Positions 5,290 to 7,422 of a stretch of 7,422 bases of DNA are shown here, piece by piece. The DNA is from JACCTH01 sp036556085 (GTDB lineage: Bacteria; Actinomycetota; Acidimicrobiia; Spongiisociales; ZC4RG35), in NCBI GenBank assembly GCA_036556085.1, contig DATBKE010000089.1:1-7422 (forward strand), written 5' to 3'. Position 1 is the first letter of the stretch; the number at the start of each line of letters is the position of its first letter. Under the pieces are notes generated by a model. It did no database searches and had not been told where the DNA came from. It saw nothing but the letters and a program-made list of their open reading frames with translations. The translations under genes were made by a program, and so were the position numbers.

Positions 5290-6476
5290 CGATCTACGTC
5301 TCCGAGGACGAAGTCAAGGGAGCCCATCACGGCGATGATGTCGGGGATGATCGCCCCCTCCAAAAGCCAGGGCAAGATCGAGATGTTGGAGAAGGAAGCG
5401 GAGCGGATCTTCACCCGATAAGGCCCGAGCCCTCCCTCGGAGACGATGTAGTAACCCATCTCCCCCTTGGGATTCTCGGCCCGCACATACACCTCGCCCT
5501 TGGGCACTTTGATGATCTTGGGGACCTTGGCTAGGAGCGGTCCGCCGGGTATCCCGTCGATGGCCTGCTGGATGATCCGGGCCGACTCCCTTATCTCGAG
5601 CAGGCGCATGTACCAGCGGTCCCAGCAATCGCCGTTCTGCCCGGTGGGAACGTTGAACGAGAACTTGTCGTAGGGGAGATAATCGGAAACCTTGCGCAGG
5701 TCGAAACCCACCCCCGAGGCGCGGAGGTTGGGACCGGAAAGCCCATAGGCGGCGGCCATCTCCGGCGGGATGACGCCCACTCCCTTGGTGCGGGCGAGGA
5801 TGATCTCGTTGTCCGCCACCAGATCCTCGATCTCGTCGCAGGTTTCGAAGACCTTGTCCATCGCCGCTCGGGTCTCGGGGAGGAAGGTCTTGGGAAGATC
5901 CTGGGAAATCTTGCGTGTACTCGACCCAGCTGCGTAGGCCGGCTTGACGCCACCGATGCGGTTGAAGTTGGGATGGAACCGACCGCCGGTGACCGACTCC
6001 AGGAGATCGAGGACTCGCTCCCGCTCCCGCAATGCAAAGAAGAGCGGGGTGGCGGCGCCGAGTTCCAACGGATACGAGGCCATGAAGATGAAATGGCTCG
6101 AGATACGGGCCATCTCGGTGAGGATCAAGCGGATGTACTGGGCTCTTTCCGGGACTTCGAGCGCCATCAACTTTTCGGCTGCAATGATGAACGGCACCTC
6201 ATTGGCATATCCGGCGACCCAATCGATGCGATTTATAAGAGTCGTGATCTGGGCGTAGTTGCGCACTTCGGAGATCTTCTCGTAACCGCGATGCATGTAT
6301 CCGATCACGGGTTGCAGGCTGTGAGTTCTCTCGCCGTCGACCTGGGCCACGAGCCGCAGAACCCCATGAGTTGACGGGTGCTGGGGTCCGATGTTGAGGG
6401 TCATCTCCGGCGTCTCGAGCTCGATCGAGACTGCTGCCTCGGAGAGGTGTCGAACCAGATCCTGTTCGAGAACCAT
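5286..6476 (-). CDS. nuoD: NADH-quinone oxidoreductase subunit D (NuoD, 49 kDa subunit), quinone-site subunit
   Basis: NuoD is the hydrogenase-derived large subunit that forms the quinone-reduction pocket with NuoB. The 396-residue product shows GPQHPSTHGVLR (30-41) with His33 and His37, then GYMHRGYEK (59-67), the GGRFHPNFNRIGGVK region (164-178), KGVGVIPPE (231-239) and the C-terminal LDFVLGDVDR. Aligned without gaps to my memory of Thermus Nqo4, His37 corresponds to quinone-binding His38. The partner Tyr87 is Trp86 here, in NRIDWVAGYANE. About 13 residues (179-191) are inserted between GGVK and QDLP. The canonical MEALIHHFK helix before the PKGEVYV motif is missing. The ATG at 6476 shares one base with the nuoC stop, and GGAGG lies only 4 bases upstream, a tight spacing. 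Identity is secure; the substitutions point to the headless-type subgroup. Confidence 0.96.
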   Translation of the reverse strand: MVLEQDLVRHLSEAAVSIELETPEMTLNIGPQHPSTHGVLRLVAQVDGERTHSLQPVIGYMHRGYEKISEVRNYAQITTLINRIDWVAGYANEVPFIIAAEKLMALEVPERAQYIRLILTEMARISSHFIFMASYPLELGAATPLFFALRERERVLDLLESVTGGRFHPNFNRIGGVKPAYAAGSSTRKISQDLPKTFLPETRAAMDKVFETCDEIEDLVADNEIILARTKGVGVIPPEMAAAYGLSGPNLRASGVGFDLRKVSDYLPYDKFSFNVPTGQNGDCWDRWYMRLLEIRESARIIQQAIDGIPGGPLLAKVPKIIKVPKGEVYVRAENPKGEMGYYIVSEGGLGPYRVKIRSASFSNISILPWLLEGAIIPDIIAVMGSLDFVLGDVDR

Positions 6477-7114
6477 CAGGCCTCCGGGTTCTCGGTGCTC
6501 GGCTCGTCCCCTTCGGCCTCGTCGCCCTGTCCGGGCATTCCTTCGACGTCGACCTTGCCCGGCCAGGGCTTGACCTCACGAGTGAGCAAGGGAAAGGACT
6601 TGCGGAGGGGATAGCCCACAAAGCCCTCGGGCAGGTAGAGCTTGCGCATATGCGGGTGACCCTGGAAGTCGATCCCGAACATCTCGGCTGCCTCCCGTTC
6701 GTGCCAGTTGGCTCCGGCGTAGACGTCAACCAGGCTCGAGACCTTGGGCTGGTCCTTGCCGAGATCGGTGGAGAAGATCACCAGGTTGCCCTCATCGAGG
6801 TCTCCCACCGCTGCCATCAGCTCATACCGCTCTTCGACCTCGGCACTGAGCTTCTCTCCCTGGGCGACATCGTTGGACCAGTCGATCGCCGAGAGCCAGG
6901 AGAAGAAGTGGAGCCCGAACTCGTCGCGGGCCGCAGTCAGAGCGCTGACCCAGCTGGCGGAGTCGACCCTTACCTTGGCGGTCTCGAAGTTGACTTCCGC
7001 CCGCCCTCCTACCGAGTTGGCGATGGTGTTGGCCAGCTCCACGAGGGCCGAGGGGGACTCCTCCGGCGGTGTCGCTTCCTCCTGGGCCTCCGCCTCAGAC
7101 TGGTTGGCGGTCAC
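6476..7114 (-). CDS. nuoC: NADH-quinone oxidoreductase subunit C (NuoC, 30 kDa subunit)
   Basis: NuoC is a structural subunit of the connecting module that packs against NuoD and NuoI and binds no cofactor. The 212-residue product contains the 30 kDa signature WHEREAAEMFGIDFQGHP (137-154), then MRKLYLPEGF and YPLRKSFP (168-175). It is a separate gene here, not the NuoCD fusion of enterobacteria. The N-terminal 20 residues are rich in Glu, and the last 20 or so (DEAEGDEPSTENPEA) form an acidic, probably disordered tail. I take GTG at 7114-7112 as the start. It overlaps the nuoB 3' end by 20 bases, and only a weak GTGGAA-like site precedes it. A later GTG at codon 25 would still keep the folded domain. 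The TGA overlaps the nuoD ATG by one base. Confidence 0.93.
   Translation of the reverse strand: MTANQSEAEAQEEATPPEESPSALVELANTIANSVGGRAEVNFETAKVRVDSASWVSALTAARDEFGLHFFSWLSAIDWSNDVAQGEKLSAEVEERYELMAAVGDLDEGNLVIFSTDLGKDQPKVSSLVDVYAGANWHEREAAEMFGIDFQGHPHMRKLYLPEGFVGYPLRKSFPLLTREVKPWPGKVDVEGMPGQGDEAEGDEPSTENPEA
6481..6485 (-). promoter_or_regulatory. Shine-Dalgarno of nuoD with tight spacing
   Basis: GGAGG reads on the minus strand at 6485-6481, inside the last codons of nuoC. Only 4 bases separate it from the nuoD ATG at 6476, slightly less than usual. No better start lies just downstream, and the TGATG junction suggests stop-start reinitiation from nuoC. Confidence 0.6.
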
Positions 7115-7422
7115 GCTGATTCCACTTGGCCTTGATTTCCTCGCCCCGGATCTTCTTCTGCAACAACACGATGCCGTCCATCAATGCCTCCGGGCGGGGC
7201 GGGCAGCCGGGCACATAGACATCCACCGGGATCACCTGGTCGACCCCCTTCGTCACCGAGTACGAGTCCCAATAGGGGCCACCGCAGTTGGAACAGGACC
7301 CCATCGAGATGACGTACTTGGGCTCGGGCATCTGGTCGTAGAGGCGCCGAATGGCCGGAGCCATTTTGTCGGTGACGGTCCCCGCCACCACCATCAGATC
7401 AGCCTGACGAGGCGAGGCGGGG
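7095..7422 (-). CDS. nuoB: NADH-quinone oxidoreductase subunit B (NuoB), C-terminal part; N-terminus lies off the right edge
   Basis: NuoB carries cluster N2, the last iron-sulfur centre before quinone. The window shows the C-terminal 108 codons (7421-7095). They open with SPRQADLMVVAGTVTDKMAP and continue through YDQMPEPKYVISMGSC and VYVPGCPPRPEAL. Two of the four N2 cysteines are visible: the C of GSC (7295-7293) and the C of PGCPP (7205-7203). The tandem CC pair lies off the window. An extra cysteine follows as GSCSNCGG, where many NuoB proteins have GSCANTGG. The spacing between the two visible ligands is 30 residues, one more than the 29 I recall for E. coli and Thermus. The ATG at 7394 is internal, since the frame is open to the window edge with family-matching residues. 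The 3' end overlaps nuoC by 20 bases. nuoA would be expected to lie further right. Confidence 0.95.
   Translation of the reverse strand, partial: PASPRQADLMVVAGTVTDKMAPAIRRLYDQMPEPKYVISMGSCSNCGGPYWDSYSVTKGVDQVIPVDVYVPGCPPRPEALMDGIVLLQKKIRGEEIKAKWNQRDRQPV

Noticed and set aside
7095..7394. nuoB beginning at the ATG at 7394
   Set aside because: The frame is open to the window edge, and the preceding codons read SPRQADL, a conserved internal NuoB motif. The gene is truncated by the window, not by a late start.

Overview
The window is a stretch of a respiratory complex I (NDH-1) gene cluster, read almost entirely from the minus strand. From right to left it runs nuoB (5' end off the window), nuoC, nuoD, nuoH, nuoI, nuoJ, nuoK, then nuoL and the first 81 codons of nuoM, which leaves the window on the left. 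Every neighbour pair from B to K overlaps by 1 to 20 bases or is separated by about 10 bases, the packing of one co-transcribed unit. Genes fill nearly the whole window; the longest gene-free stretch is 60 bases (2293-2352).

Two things depart from the textbook nuo operon. First, nuoE, nuoF and nuoG, which encode the NADH-oxidising module, are absent from their usual place: the nuoD stop codon overlaps the nuoH start as ATGA. The proteins also carry the features I remember from the second, 'headless' complex I cluster of Actinomycetota (for example the nuo2 cluster of Streptomyces): a short NuoD without the MEALIHHFK helix, PFDMPxAESEL in NuoH, and CPDWCIYIEGHKE in NuoI. Second, a plus-strand gene for a six-helix TMEM175-family (DUF1211) predicted potassium channel lies between nuoK and nuoL. 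It overlaps the 3' end of nuoK tail to tail by 20 bases and starts 60 bases from nuoL head to head. The two large antiporter-like subunits L and M are therefore separated from the rest of the operon by an antisense gene.

The high GC content (around 60% by eye), the GTG and TTG starts, the frequent overlaps and the Nuo2-type protein features suggest a high-GC actinobacterium, perhaps outside the streptomycetes. That assignment is inference from remembered family sequences.

Functionally, B, C, D and I form the connecting module, with clusters N2, N6a and N6b leading to the quinone site. H, J, K, L and M form the membrane proton-pumping arm. Without E, F and G, electrons would have to enter from another donor such as ferredoxin, F420H2 or another dehydrogenase, or from E, F and G encoded elsewhere; the window does not show which. 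The embedded channel gene could tune membrane potential alongside a proton pump, but that link rests on position only.
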